A stretch of DNA of 64,000 nt from Rhipicephalus microplus (lineage: Eukaryota > Arthropoda > Arachnida > Ixodida > Ixodidae), in NCBI RefSeq assembly GCF_043290135.1, contig NC_134701.1, positions 100,456,702 to 100,520,701 of the forward strand, in the 5' to 3' direction. How positions within the stretch are numbered: the stretch's first letter is position 1; every line of letters starts with the position of its first letter. Made by a program: the position numbers and the translations under genes. The notes beneath the pieces were generated by a model that saw nothing but the letters and a program-made list of their open reading frames with translations, had not been told where the DNA came from and made no database searches. Positions 22,801 to 30,360 of this stretch are shown here, piece after piece.

Positions 22801-23357
22801 TTCTGCTCGCTGCACGTGACTGGAACAAGGCGGCACGATAACGGAGGTATGGTCACATCGTCAATGACTCGTAGGGATTTTCGGTGTAGCGCCGCGCTTT
22901 GATCCGCTGAAAAGGTCAGTACACCGTCCGGAATATTGATGATGGCACCATATTCACGCAAGAAATCCATCCCCAAGATTGCCTGCTTGCAACACTCAGA
23001 AAGGATAACAAAAGTTGCGACGAAGGATGCATCCCCTATCTTCATTCTTGCGGTGCACTTTCCGGTAGGTGTGAGTAGCTGCCCTCCAGCTCCTCTAATC
23101 TGCGGTCCTGTCCATTCCATTCTAACCTTCCTGAGCGTGTCTGCCAGACTCTCACTCATTATCGAGAAGTCCGCGCCAGTGTCGACCAATGCCATGACGT
23201 CATGTCCGTCAATCGTAATTGCAACTTCGGCAGTAACAACCCCATCTTTCGTCGATTCATTGAAAATGTGTCTCTCTTCGCTCGGCAGTAATGGGGGATT
23301 TTCAGCACTTCGACGATTCGCAACCTTCCCCCCTAAGGTCGCTGCTTTTAGTTTCCC
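19842..23357 (-). CDS. pol: Gy2 Pol polyprotein (PR-RT-RNase H-IN)
   Basis: Open without a stop from the slip site to TGA at 19842; the first internal ATG is at 23195 (1,117 codons from there), but translation is expected by frameshift from gag. Residue numbers from that ATG: protease VDTGADFS at 4-11, 'ILGMDFLREYGA' near 70; RT with 'FCVDYRKLN' and 'MDLKSGYWQIEVDERDREK', catalytic YLDD at 414-417 (21956-21945); RNase H with 'HTDASNVGLGAVLVQW', 'EKECLAVV', 'SDHHSLCW' and 'HADADCLSR'; integrase zinc finger 'HDEPTSGHLGYTRTL...CLDC'; core 'GMDLLGPYP' (D near 842), 'IITDRGAAFT' and 'NGLTERLNKT' (E near 938); a GPY/F-type end 'KYFGPYTVLQRLSDVNYVV'. No chromodomain and no env. All catalytic residues are present. 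Confidence 0.95.
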   Translation of the reverse strand, partial: GKLKAATLGGKVANRRSAENPPLLPSEERHIFNESTKDGVVTAEVAITIDGHDVMALVDTGADFSIMSESLADTLRKVRMEWTGPQIRGAGGQLLTPTGKCTARMKIGDASFVATFVILSECCKQAILGMDFLREYGAIINIPDGVLTFSADQSAALHRKSLRVIDDVTIPPLSCRLVPVTCSEQNTGEGIAEQVLTLLLSRGVAIARSIVNVVCGEAEVLLTNFTNERRHITQGTTVAYFDEITEIRECCVVQQDEPQATSASPPIDVSSDLSPAQRQRLVYLLHQFRDCFSSTSRVSQTPLTKHRIITEETARPIRQNPYRVAPKEREAIQEQVKKMLDDDVIQPSRSPWASPVVLVKKKDGSLRFCVDYRKLNRVTKKDVYPLPRIDDSLDRLRYARYFSSMDLKSGYWQIEVDERDREKTAFVTPDGLYEFEVLPFGLCSAPATFQRLMDTVLSGLKWQTCLVYLDDVIVFSKTFEEHLSRLLSVFRAIRSAGLTLKPEKCHFGFKELKFLGHVVSHEGVRPDPDKIAAVRKFPVPKDKKAVRRFLGLCAYYRRFIANFSNIASPLTRLTREDVSFTWGDDKQVAFDDLRQRLQTPPVLAHFDEDAPTMVHTDASNVGLGAVLVQWQDSAERVIAYASRTLSRAESNYSTTEKECLAVVWAVMKFRPYLYGRSFHVVSDHHSLCWLTNLKDPSGRLARWSLRLQEFDMTVVYKSGRQHADADCLSRSPIKREEDNEDDSMAFVGVVDTTTILCKQKEDSELLPLIEFLNGRTTTVPRRFARSLPSFCLRSGVLYKKNFSPRGSTHLLVVPTSLREEILCACHDEPTSGHLGYTRTLARIQQKYYWPRLPAIVKHYVRTCLDCQRRKSPPLKPAGLLQPIQVPTAPFAQIGMDLLGPYPTSHAGNKWVIVATDYLTRYAETKALSSGTAVETARFFVENIVLRHGAPTIIITDRGAAFTATLLKTVLELSGTAHRKTTSYHPQTNGLTERLNKTIADMLSMYVDVDHKNWDDILPYITFAYNTAQQETTRRTPFSLLHGREVTTMLDAMLLHDCNDIDLDAASFTQRAEEARQLARVRITQQQNYDAQRYNLRHRHVVYRAGDKVWVWSPIRRRGLSEKLLKKYFGPYTVLQRLSDVNYVVVPDNPSTTRQQKPEIVHVVRMKPYFSD
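23348..23357 (-). promoter_or_regulatory. Gy2 -1 ribosomal frameshift site and gag stop
   Basis: Minus strand GGGAAAC (23357-23351) then TAA (23350-23348). In the gag frame it reads (g)-gga-aac-taa. One base back it reads ggg-aaa-cta, which is exactly the pol frame (codon starts at 23357 and 23354). The pol frame is closed upstream by a TAG at about 23369-23367, so slippage here is the simplest way to make Gag-Pol. It fits the X-XXY-YYZ rule. Confidence 0.75.
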
Positions 23358-24709
23358 CGGCGTGGACTAGGAGATCTCCCTCTTGGCATGTCAGTGGTGC
23401 TCCGTCTAGAGGATGGAGAATAACGCCCAGGAGAGGGTGAGCGTGACCGAAACCCAGGAGGAACATCCCGCGGGGTCATGACACTCGTGTCGACGTCAGA
23501 TGTTCCGTTGAAATGGCGCCGAGGAACCGTAGAAGGAAATCCTTGGTACCCTGCGGCGCGATACGGGCAATACCGAACGATGTGGCCTGCTTCCCCACAG
23601 TGAAAGCACAGGGGCCTATGATCAGGGGTACGCCAGATGTCAGTTTTGCGAAGTGGTGGCCTCCTCGGCATCGAAGTTTCTCTGTAGTACCAAGGCGCTG
23701 TCGGCGGATGTTGCTGGTGGTACTGATGTGGTGTCGGCACGTTCGCTGGCTGTCGGCGGACTACGTCTGCATAGCTTGCCCTGGGACTGCTCGTGTTCGG
23801 CTCAGGAAGCGAGAGCGCTTGCCTGATCTCCTGGCGTACAACTTCCGTCACTGAGGCGATCGCGCAGTCATTCGGTTTGACGACGAGTTTCTTGACCTCT
23901 TCTTGTACGATTTCTCGTATTAGTTGGCGCAAAGAACCTTCGTCGGGTGTTGTTGCTGTGGTAGAGGCTGCCACGCTGATCGGTGCACTGTGGGTTGGGC
24001 GGTCATACTGGCGATAACGTAGATGCAGTGCGCGTTCGATAGATGTCGCCTCCTTGGAGAATTCATCCACACTTGTAGGCGGGTTTCGTACGAGACCAGC
24101 GAACAGCTGCTCCTTAATGCCCCGCATGAGGTGGCTAACCTTTTTGGTTTCGGGCATATTAGGATCTGCTCGACGAAATAGCCGCGCCATGTCCTCAACA
24201 AACATCGTAACGGATTCATTTGGTTTCTGAATCCGTGATTCGAGGAGACGCTGTGCGATTTCTCGTCTTTCAGTGCTCGCGAACGTGTCGAGAAACTTCT
24301 GCCGGAACTCGTCCCAAGACGACCACACGCGATTCGTGAACCACGTTCGGGCTCCGTCTTGAAGCGGAAAATAAACGTAGCCCAATTTCTGTGTGGTGTT
24401 CCAACCGTTAACATTCGCTGTGTGCTCGAATTCCTCGAGCCAGTCATGTGCATCCTCATATGCGTTTCCGTGGTAATCAACCGGAAGTCGAGGGTTCAAA
24501 ACAGTCACCTGTGTCGTGCTGGGGCTGGACATGTTGGGGCCAGTGCTTCCAGGCGCCGTCATGCTTTCTGGCACAGTCACGCTTTCCGGCAATGGACCAA
24601 ACTCCGGGCTGAGGCCTAACAGGCGCCGGCTGCTGCGGTGAACGGGGGTGTCGATGCGCGGAAGTCTTTCTTGACCAGATGCGGGGCTGTTGTCAGGCGT
24701 CCCGAACAT
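23348..24709 (-). CDS. gag: Gy2 Gag
   Basis: 453 codons, starting at the ATG at 24709, just inside the primer site. It forms the capsid-like particle that holds the element's RNA. The N-terminal part has 'IDTPVHRSSRRLLG'. The capsid region has 'DWLEEFEHTANVNGW', 'GARTWFTNRVWSSWDEFRQK' and 'SHLMRGIKEQLFAGLVRNPP'. A single CCHC knuckle, CFHCGEAGHIVRYC, lies near residues 367-381 (about 23609-23567). The tail is rich in Arg, Ser and Pro and ends SPRRGN. The stop TAA (23350-23348) follows directly on a GGGAAAC heptamer. The closest relative in the window is Gy1 gag. Confidence 0.95.
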   Translation of the reverse strand: MFGTPDNSPASGQERLPRIDTPVHRSSRRLLGLSPEFGPLPESVTVPESMTAPGSTGPNMSSPSTTQVTVLNPRLPVDYHGNAYEDAHDWLEEFEHTANVNGWNTTQKLGYVYFPLQDGARTWFTNRVWSSWDEFRQKFLDTFASTERREIAQRLLESRIQKPNESVTMFVEDMARLFRRADPNMPETKKVSHLMRGIKEQLFAGLVRNPPTSVDEFSKEATSIERALHLRYRQYDRPTHSAPISVAASTTATTPDEGSLRQLIREIVQEEVKKLVVKPNDCAIASVTEVVRQEIRQALSLPEPNTSSPRASYADVVRRQPANVPTPHQYHQQHPPTAPWYYRETSMPRRPPLRKTDIWRTPDHRPLCFHCGEAGHIVRYCPYRAAGYQGFPSTVPRRHFNGTSDVDTSVMTPRDVPPGFRSRSPSPGRYSPSSRRSTTDMPRGRSPSPRRGN

Positions 24710-24710
24710 G

Positions 24711-24729
24711 TACCCAGCGCCTCCACCAG
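24711..24729 (-). other. Gy2 primer binding site
   Basis: The minus strand reads ctggtggaggcgctgggta next to the 5' LTR: one spacer base, then TGG. The tRNA whose 3' end would be ...cccagcgcctccacca was not recognised. Confidence 0.6.
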
Positions 24730-24881
24730 TGTCACAATGCAGAAACAGCAGCAGTCGAATCCAGGAAACTCACTTTAATTGTATTAGAATACTGGCAAAC
24801 TGATCGGGAGAGAACCTCGTCTTCTTCACTCGCTGCGCGTGTTCTTCGTTGTCCTCTTCGCGCTGCATATTCAATGTGGCA
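24730..24881 (-). repeat. Gy2 5' LTR
   Basis: 152 bp, identical by eye to 19618-19769. Confidence 0.95.
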
Positions 24882-24885
24882 ATAT

Positions 24886-26420
24886 CACGCTGGCAGCCAC
24901 CGTGGCTCCGTTTCAGGCGTGGAATAAAGAGACGTGATTGGCACAGCCCCTTCAGCCGCCTTGAACGTCTTCTCACGTCTCTCTACTCACGCCGCTACAG
25001 TATCACAGTCTTGGAGAGTTGAAGTAAAATATTGCAACATGACACTAGTGTGCGCTGAGAGGACGAACTTTGATAATTGCAGCGGTCAGCCTTCTTTTGT
25101 TCAACGCTGGTTATGAGGCTCTCTTCTGCTCCAGTGCCGTGGAAGCTGGCTGCAGGAATTGCCTTCCTTTTTGTTTGAGTAAAGATTGAGTGAACGCTCT
25201 GAGTGAAGACCCACCAGTGGCAGTGGGGTGCCTTCGCGCTTTCACAGCTCAGAATGCAAGCTATCTATAGCTTTCCCAATAAATATACAGCTTGCACCTT
25301 GCCGCATGTCTTTTCAAACAACGACGCTTTTATGAAGCCCATACAAATGCTTATTTAGGGCTCTCTCATGCGATCTTACCACATGATTCTCGGTGTGCTG
25401 TCTGCGGTCTTATGATTTTGAACACTTCACCTACCACAAAGGTATGGTCTTGGCATTAGTCCTCACCATAAAGATGCTTCGCCAGGCGTCAATGTAGGTG
25501 CGTCCACTTCAACCGATGCTATAGCCGTCAATATTCGGGAGCCATTAGGCAATCTCTTTTTTATCAGTGTACAATTACCCTTGAATGACTGCAAAAATTG
25601 GTTTTTACTTTCTTAATAAATCATGGGCTATCTTGGAGGAGTCAATCACGTTTTTTTTTTCCTTCACTTCCAATGAAGCACACTTCATTTCATTTTGAGG
25701 TTTATGACAACTTGATCACGATTCGTTCAGATGAAACCTTCAAGCACGTGTGCAAGCTTTGTAAACAGCGAATCTGACAAGCAAGCACCAACACCAGGTA
25801 AAAACAGCTTGAGTTCTTAAGGAGTGTGGAAGTCGGTGGTGTAGTTATTAGACAGGATACTGGCAAACAACTCAGAAAATCGAAAACCTCCTTAACAGAC
25901 ACGAAACCATGAAATGCACTAATGCAACAAACAAAATAGTGCTGGAACAGCTTTCGAATGTCATCAGAAGGCGTACATTTTAACGCTCTCGAAGCACGTA
26001 TTGTCCCCTCCCTCATCCTAAACCTATTAAAATCATATCTATATAAATTGTAACACTTCTTAATCTCATAATGGGGCAACCGTAAAATTTCAGTTCCCTC
26101 AAGCTTCGAGATAGGGGCAGTGTGAGCCTGTTTTCAATTTTCGCTTTAATTGTATATTAGATCTATTTTATACGAGCGTAATAATTTAGCAGTCGGAGTT
26201 CAGCTGGATGATTTTTCAATGGCACGTATGGTGTTCGCCTGCAAAATAATGCTGATGTCGGATACTCTGAATGTCTCCAATGATTAGTTAATTAAACAGT
26301 CTCCTTTGTGAGCAGTCTAGGGGTCGGCGCATAAAAGACAGAAGTAAAGGTTTTAAATATAAACTTTCGTCTTAACAGTGGCTTGACATTCACGTTTTTC
26401 CAAAAAAAGGGAAAAACGCT
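24886..26420. other. No recognised gene
   Basis: 24886-25100 is the right half of the Gy2 target region. The rest is AT-rich. A 125-codon minus frame (25702-26079) has no recognisable domain. Confidence 0.5.
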
Positions 26421-26690
26421 AGCCAATACGTGATTGATTGATTGATATATGGGGTTTAACTTTCCGAAACCACCATATCATTACGAGAGACGCAGTAATG
26501 GAGGGCTCCGAAAATTTCGACCAACTGGGGTTCTTTAACGTGCACCCAAATCTGAGAACACGGGCCTACAATATTTCCGCTTACATCGGAAATGCAGCAG
26601 CCGCAGCCAGGATTCGATCCCGAGACCTGCAGGTAAGCAGCCGAGTACCTTAGCCACTACACCACTGCGGCGGGGCGAAGCCAGTGCGTG
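26421..26690 (-). mobile_element. Full-length Ruka-like SINE with target duplication
   Basis: On the minus strand a tRNA-like head (B-box-like 'ggatcgaatcc' near 26617; 'gtagtggctaaggtactcgg' near 26655) is followed by 'ctcagatttgggtgcacgtt', 'aaagaacccc', 'ggagccctccattactgcgt' and 'tttcggaaagttaaacccca', with a tail of TCAA-type repeats (26431-26444). Imperfect 12-bp direct repeats agccaatacgtg (26421-26432) and agccagtgcgtg (26679-26690) flank it (10 of 12 match). Such SINEs move with LINE enzymes. Confidence 0.8.
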
Positions 26691-27150
26691 GTTATAAACT
26701 GATTTGTTAATAACCAATAATGGCTTTTAAACTTTTAAACTACATCATACATGCTGCTCAAAAAAGTCCATTGCCTTTATCAGTTGGTGGTTTTGATTTT
26801 TCTGTACGGTTCCTCGCACAATTTTGAGGTTTCTTCCGAATGTACCAAGTTAGATGGTTTGCTTATGAATGGATCAAAGAGAGTCTTCTTCCGGGTTGGT
26901 TCCCCAACGTATAGTTGTGACTCCCCTCAAATTGTGGTGAATTAAGTGTCATTCTGCAAAGACAGTGGCCCAAGTCACCAAATAAAGAGTGTACTTAGGT
27001 TAATCAGGCCTCATAGTCCATTGGTTAACACTTTCTTTGACAGCATTGGACATTGGAATTATTCAAGGCTTTCAGAAACTTTCCAAGTTTCCTCGGGCGT
27101 AATGCGTCTTTAAGCGGTTAGTGCGCTCTCAAGAGATGCTTCTATCAGTG
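26691..27150. other. No recognised gene
   Basis: AT-rich sequence with short frames only. Confidence 0.5.
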
Positions 27151-27156
27151 GCATGT

Positions 27157-27287
27157 CATCGATTTTCTCTGTACGTGGGATCTGCCATTTTTTTCGTGAA
27201 CAGAATGCCACAACTTTGTTGCGAACAAGTCGGAAGAATAAATAAAGAAAAAAAAATGACACATCCCACGTACAGCGAAAATCGATG
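27157..27287. repeat. Foldback element with 39-bp imperfect arms
   Basis: Arm 27157-27195 (catcgattttctctgtacgt...) is an inverted copy of 27247-27287 (...acgtacagcgaaaatcgatg), with a few mismatches and a spacer of about 50 bases. Outer flanks pair weakly, so the termini are unclear. Confidence 0.75.
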
Positions 27288-27461
27288 CCGTGTGACGCAT
27301 GAATCAAAAAGGCTGTTATGTCACTATAAAATCTGCATGACGTTATGAGGCGGAGGTAAATTATGCCGTATACGACTTACATGTAGTGACTACCACGTTT
27401 GGTCGTGTGATTTACCTTCCTGATCTATTCACGTCACTTGATACCAAATTTTGTACGTGTG

Positions 27462-27497
27462 GCCGCGAGCGTGCTACGCTCGTAGCACGCTCGCGGC
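27462..27497. repeat. 17-bp perfect inverted repeat (cruciform)
   Basis: Arms 27462-27478 and 27481-27497 around a 2-base centre, in a GC-rich patch of the satellite's first unit. Confidence 0.85.
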
Positions 27498-27805
27498 AAG
27501 TGAAACAGCCGCGAGCATGCTACGAGCGTAGCATGTAGTGATGTTTTACACGCAACTCGTGTTATTATTATCATGTTGGGACTTGTCGTTTGCATTCGTC
27601 GTACATTAACGTCACGTGATACGAAATTGGATATATGGGTAACTAGTGAAACGTCCGCGAGCACGCTATAAGCGTTGCATGTAGTCATGTTTTACATGGC
27701 ACGCATATCGTGATTGTCATGTTCGGACGAGTCATTTACCTTCATCATCTATTCACGTCATGTAATACTAAATACGATAGATGTTGAGCTAGCGAAACGG
27801 CGGTT

Positions 27806-28165
27806 AGCGCAAGTAGCATTGATGCACGCGCACGCTGGGTACAGCTACGCTAAAGCTAGCAAACCTCGAGCACTCTATAATCTGACGCTAGCTGTGCCGA
27901 CCGTCTGTCGGCGAGGCCTGACGGCAACCGGCAACAAATGCGACACGCTGTACTTCGCACCGACGACGTTACCCAGACAGCACCGTGTCTGCCTAATTTT
28001 GTGATGGAGGCACGCCGGGCGCACTCAAACGCGCATGCGTAAAACCAACACAGCGCGGCGCGCACCAGCGAGCATATGCCAGGCAGATTGGCGCCTGGCA
28101 TGTCATTGCCGGCGCGACTCGATGAAATGAACGCCGGCACGAACGCGCGCGGGGTCACATCGAAG
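27806..28165. mobile_element. GC-rich insertion within the satellite
   Basis: About 360 bp that break the 146-bp periodicity. It is much richer in CpG than its surroundings and contains the palindromic 'ccaggcagattggcgcctgg' near 28078. Termini and family are unknown; an unnamed non-autonomous transposon or captured DNA is possible. Confidence 0.45.
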
Positions 28166-28928
28166 CGTATTACTGCCTTGAGTGTGGCACATAGACATGT
28201 TCTTACATGACACGCATGTCATGATTATCATGTATGGACGTGTTATTTACTTATGCCATTTGTTAGCGCGACGTAATACTGAATTTGGTATATGTGAAGC
28301 TAGCAAAACGGCCACGAGCGCTTCATGAGTGTAGCATGTAGTCATGCTCTTACATGACACGCATCTGAAGATTATCATGTTTGCACCAGTCACATACCTT
28401 GGTCATCTATTCGCGTGCCTTAAAATCAATTTTGATGTACGTGAAGCAAGCGGGACGGCCGTGAGCGCATCATGAGAGAAGCACGTAGTCTTGTTACATG
28501 ACACGCATCGTATGATTATCATGTTTGCACCAATCACTTACATTTGTCATGCATTCACGTCGCGTAACACCAGATTTGGTATATGTGAAGCTAGCGAAAC
28601 GACGTCGAGCGAATATGAACGTGGCGGGTAGTCATATCTTGTGACTTACATGGCATGCATGTCATGATTTCCACTTTGAGGTCTGTCACTAGGGTTCGCT
28701 ATGCCGTCATGTCATACCATGCCAATTCAGCAACATGTCACGTGAACGAAACCACCACAAGATCAAGAAGACCATGAAATGTAAGTTATGACATTCATCC
28801 CATACATGTCATAATAGTCATGTTATGACTACACAATTAGGCTCGTCACACAGTAATGTTATGTCATACCGGATTTGGTATCTATACCATTAACGAAACG
28901 GCCAGGAGAGCTAAAAGTTGTTGGCAGT

Positions 28929-28935
28929 TAGATAG

Positions 28936-28966
<31 letters not shown>

Positions 28967-28979
28967 GATAGATAGATAT

Positions 28980-29022
<43 letters not shown>
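28929..29022. repeat. (GATA)n microsatellite
   Basis: About 23 units of tetranucleotide with two variant units. Confidence 0.95.
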
Positions 29023-29023
<1 letters not shown>

Positions 29024-29065
29024 ATACGCTCAAAGTCACCGAAGTTTGCTGAAAAATGCGTCGCA

Positions 29066-29180
29066 TTAAAAAAAATTCGGTTTTCCCGACCCATTCACTA
29101 CCAGCGACGGCATCAGGCTCAAACCTAATCTTGTCATTGAGGCCACCGGGAAGGTCTTTGTTGTCGACCTAGTGGTGATT
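29066..29180 (+). pseudogene. Possible R2-type (restriction-like) endonuclease fragment
   Basis: A plus-strand frame reads SDGIRLKPNLVIEATGKVF then VVDLVVIWD. This resembles the 'KPDLV...(V)VD' block of the restriction-like endonuclease in R2-type LINEs, whose KPD here is KPN. It is only about 37 codons, so the assignment is tentative. It abuts the tail of the minus-strand LINE at 29195. Confidence 0.35.
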
Positions 29181-29275
29181 TGGGACGTAAAAGAAGGAGA
29201 GAGAGAGAAGTAAACGTTTACTTTGAAACAGTGCCCCGAGCAATGCCCGGTGTCACCCTGAGGTGGTAGGGCTCC

Positions 29276-30360
29276 TTAGTCCAGAAACCCTCTAGCTTCT
29301 ACTGCCCTCTTGGCCCTGGCGACAAGTTGTTCCAGGTCCTCGAGGGCGAACTTCACCTCCCCCGTTTCAGTTAGGTCTTCGTTCGTCCGTCCTGCTTCGT
29401 TATCAGTCGTGTGTTGTCGCAGATTACGTGTGGCAATACACTGGCATGCAAGAAGCAAGTGCGCCAGGGTGTCCGGTACGTTGCAAAGCGGGCACATAGA
29501 GCTGTATCTCGTTGGGTAGAGACGGTGCATTAGGGCCCCATGTTTGTATGTGCTGGTTTGTAGGCTTCTCAGTATTACGCTTTCCTCTTTTGTCAATTTT
29601 GGGTGTGGTGGAGGGTATTCTCGTCGCTCCAGCCTGTAATGCTGGAGTAACGACGAGTAGGTGTTTTGAACAACTTCCGTCTCTTCAACGACGGGTCGAA
29701 TGTCCTGTGGGCAGAGGGCAGCTCGGCTGACGTGCTCGCGGGCAGCGGCGTGGGCCGCTTCATTTCCCTGCAGAACCTCATGTCCTGGCACCTATAATAC
29801 ACAAGCCTATGGGAGTGGAGTGCTTCGTCGTTTCAAAATATTGATGGCATTGGCTGAGATACGGCCCTTAGCAAAATTCCTGCAGGCGGCTCATGAGTCG
29901 GTGAAAATCACCGCGGCGTCTGCATATGTTGTGGTTGCTAGAGCGATTGCCAATTCTTCTGCAGCGTCTGAATTGAGTGAGTTGACCGTGGCTGACGCTA
30001 ATTCTCGGCCTTGAGAATCGACGACGCTGACAGCGTACGCGTTTCTATGCGGATACTTGGCCGCGTCAGTGTAGCGGGCGTCCGGGTCTTGCTTGAACTT
30101 TCGTTGAATAGCGTTAGCTCTAGCCTGGCGTCTACTTTCGTGGAAAGTAGGATGCATGTTGCGTGGAGTAGGTTCGATGGACAGCGACTCTCTTTTGTAC
30201 AGCGGGATGTGCTTTTTCCGGTGTGCATCGGTGATGAACGTGTCGCTGTAGTTGAGGTACCGGAGCACCGACCTCCCCGTGGGCGTCAGCTTGAGCCTCT
30301 CCAGCTGACTGTTCCTATGCGCTTCGATAAGCTCTTGCCACGTGTTGTGGACGCCCATTT
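29276..30360 (-). pseudogene. LINE RNase H and C-terminal domain
   Basis: The frame 29891-30358 starts with the group-typical 'GVHNTWQELIEAHRNSQ' and carries RNase H residues in 'YTDAAKYPHRNAYAV', 'SDAAEELAIALA' and 'VIFTDS' (D, E and D visible). A break follows near 29880. The frame 29276-29791 is the C-terminal part, with a Cys/His motif 'CPLCNVPDTLAHLLLAC' (CX2CX7HX4C) as in other I-like LINEs, ending ...VEARGFLD. Confidence 0.8.

Larger units (their letters stand above)
19618..24881 (-). mobile_element. Gy2: intact young Ty3/Gypsy element
   Basis: 5,264-bp LTR retrotransposon, read right to left. Two 152-bp LTRs appear identical base for base, flanked by a 4-bp ATAT duplication. Primer site, gag, pol and purine tract are all present, and neither frame has a stop. 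Gag and pol are linked by a -1 slip site. There is no room for an env gene: pol ends 55 bases before the purine tract. It shares its family with Gy1. By sequence alone it could be transposition-competent. Confidence 0.95.
27380..28920. repeat. 146-bp tandem satellite, diverged
   Basis: A unit containing 'tgaagctagcgaaacggcc', 'gtagcatgtagtcatgt', 'acatgacacgcat', 'gattatcatgtttgcacc' and 'atctattcacgtc' recurs. The 'gcatgtagt' landmark falls at 27531, 27677, [28187], 28334, 28481 and 28624, spacings 146, 510, 147, 147 and 143. The 510 gap is one unit plus a 364-bp insertion. The array decays to the right and ends at a GATA tract. Confidence 0.85.

Noticed and set aside
25702..26079. 125-codon minus-strand frame
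   Set aside because: No domain, no splice or start context, composition of AT-rich non-coding DNA.
26535..26690. tRNA-like A and B boxes
   Set aside because: They belong to SINE heads here and at 35349 and 40145. The tRNA cloverleaf and acceptor stem are not complete, so these are not tRNA genes.
28929..29022. Regular repeats as a possible CRISPR array
   Set aside because: Simple tetranucleotide tract without spacers in a eukaryotic context; none of the arrays in the window has repeat-spacer structure.
28882..29094. Frames of repeated IYLS residues (also at 52324-52564 and 54340-54606)
   Set aside because: Direct translations of GATA/CTAT microsatellites.
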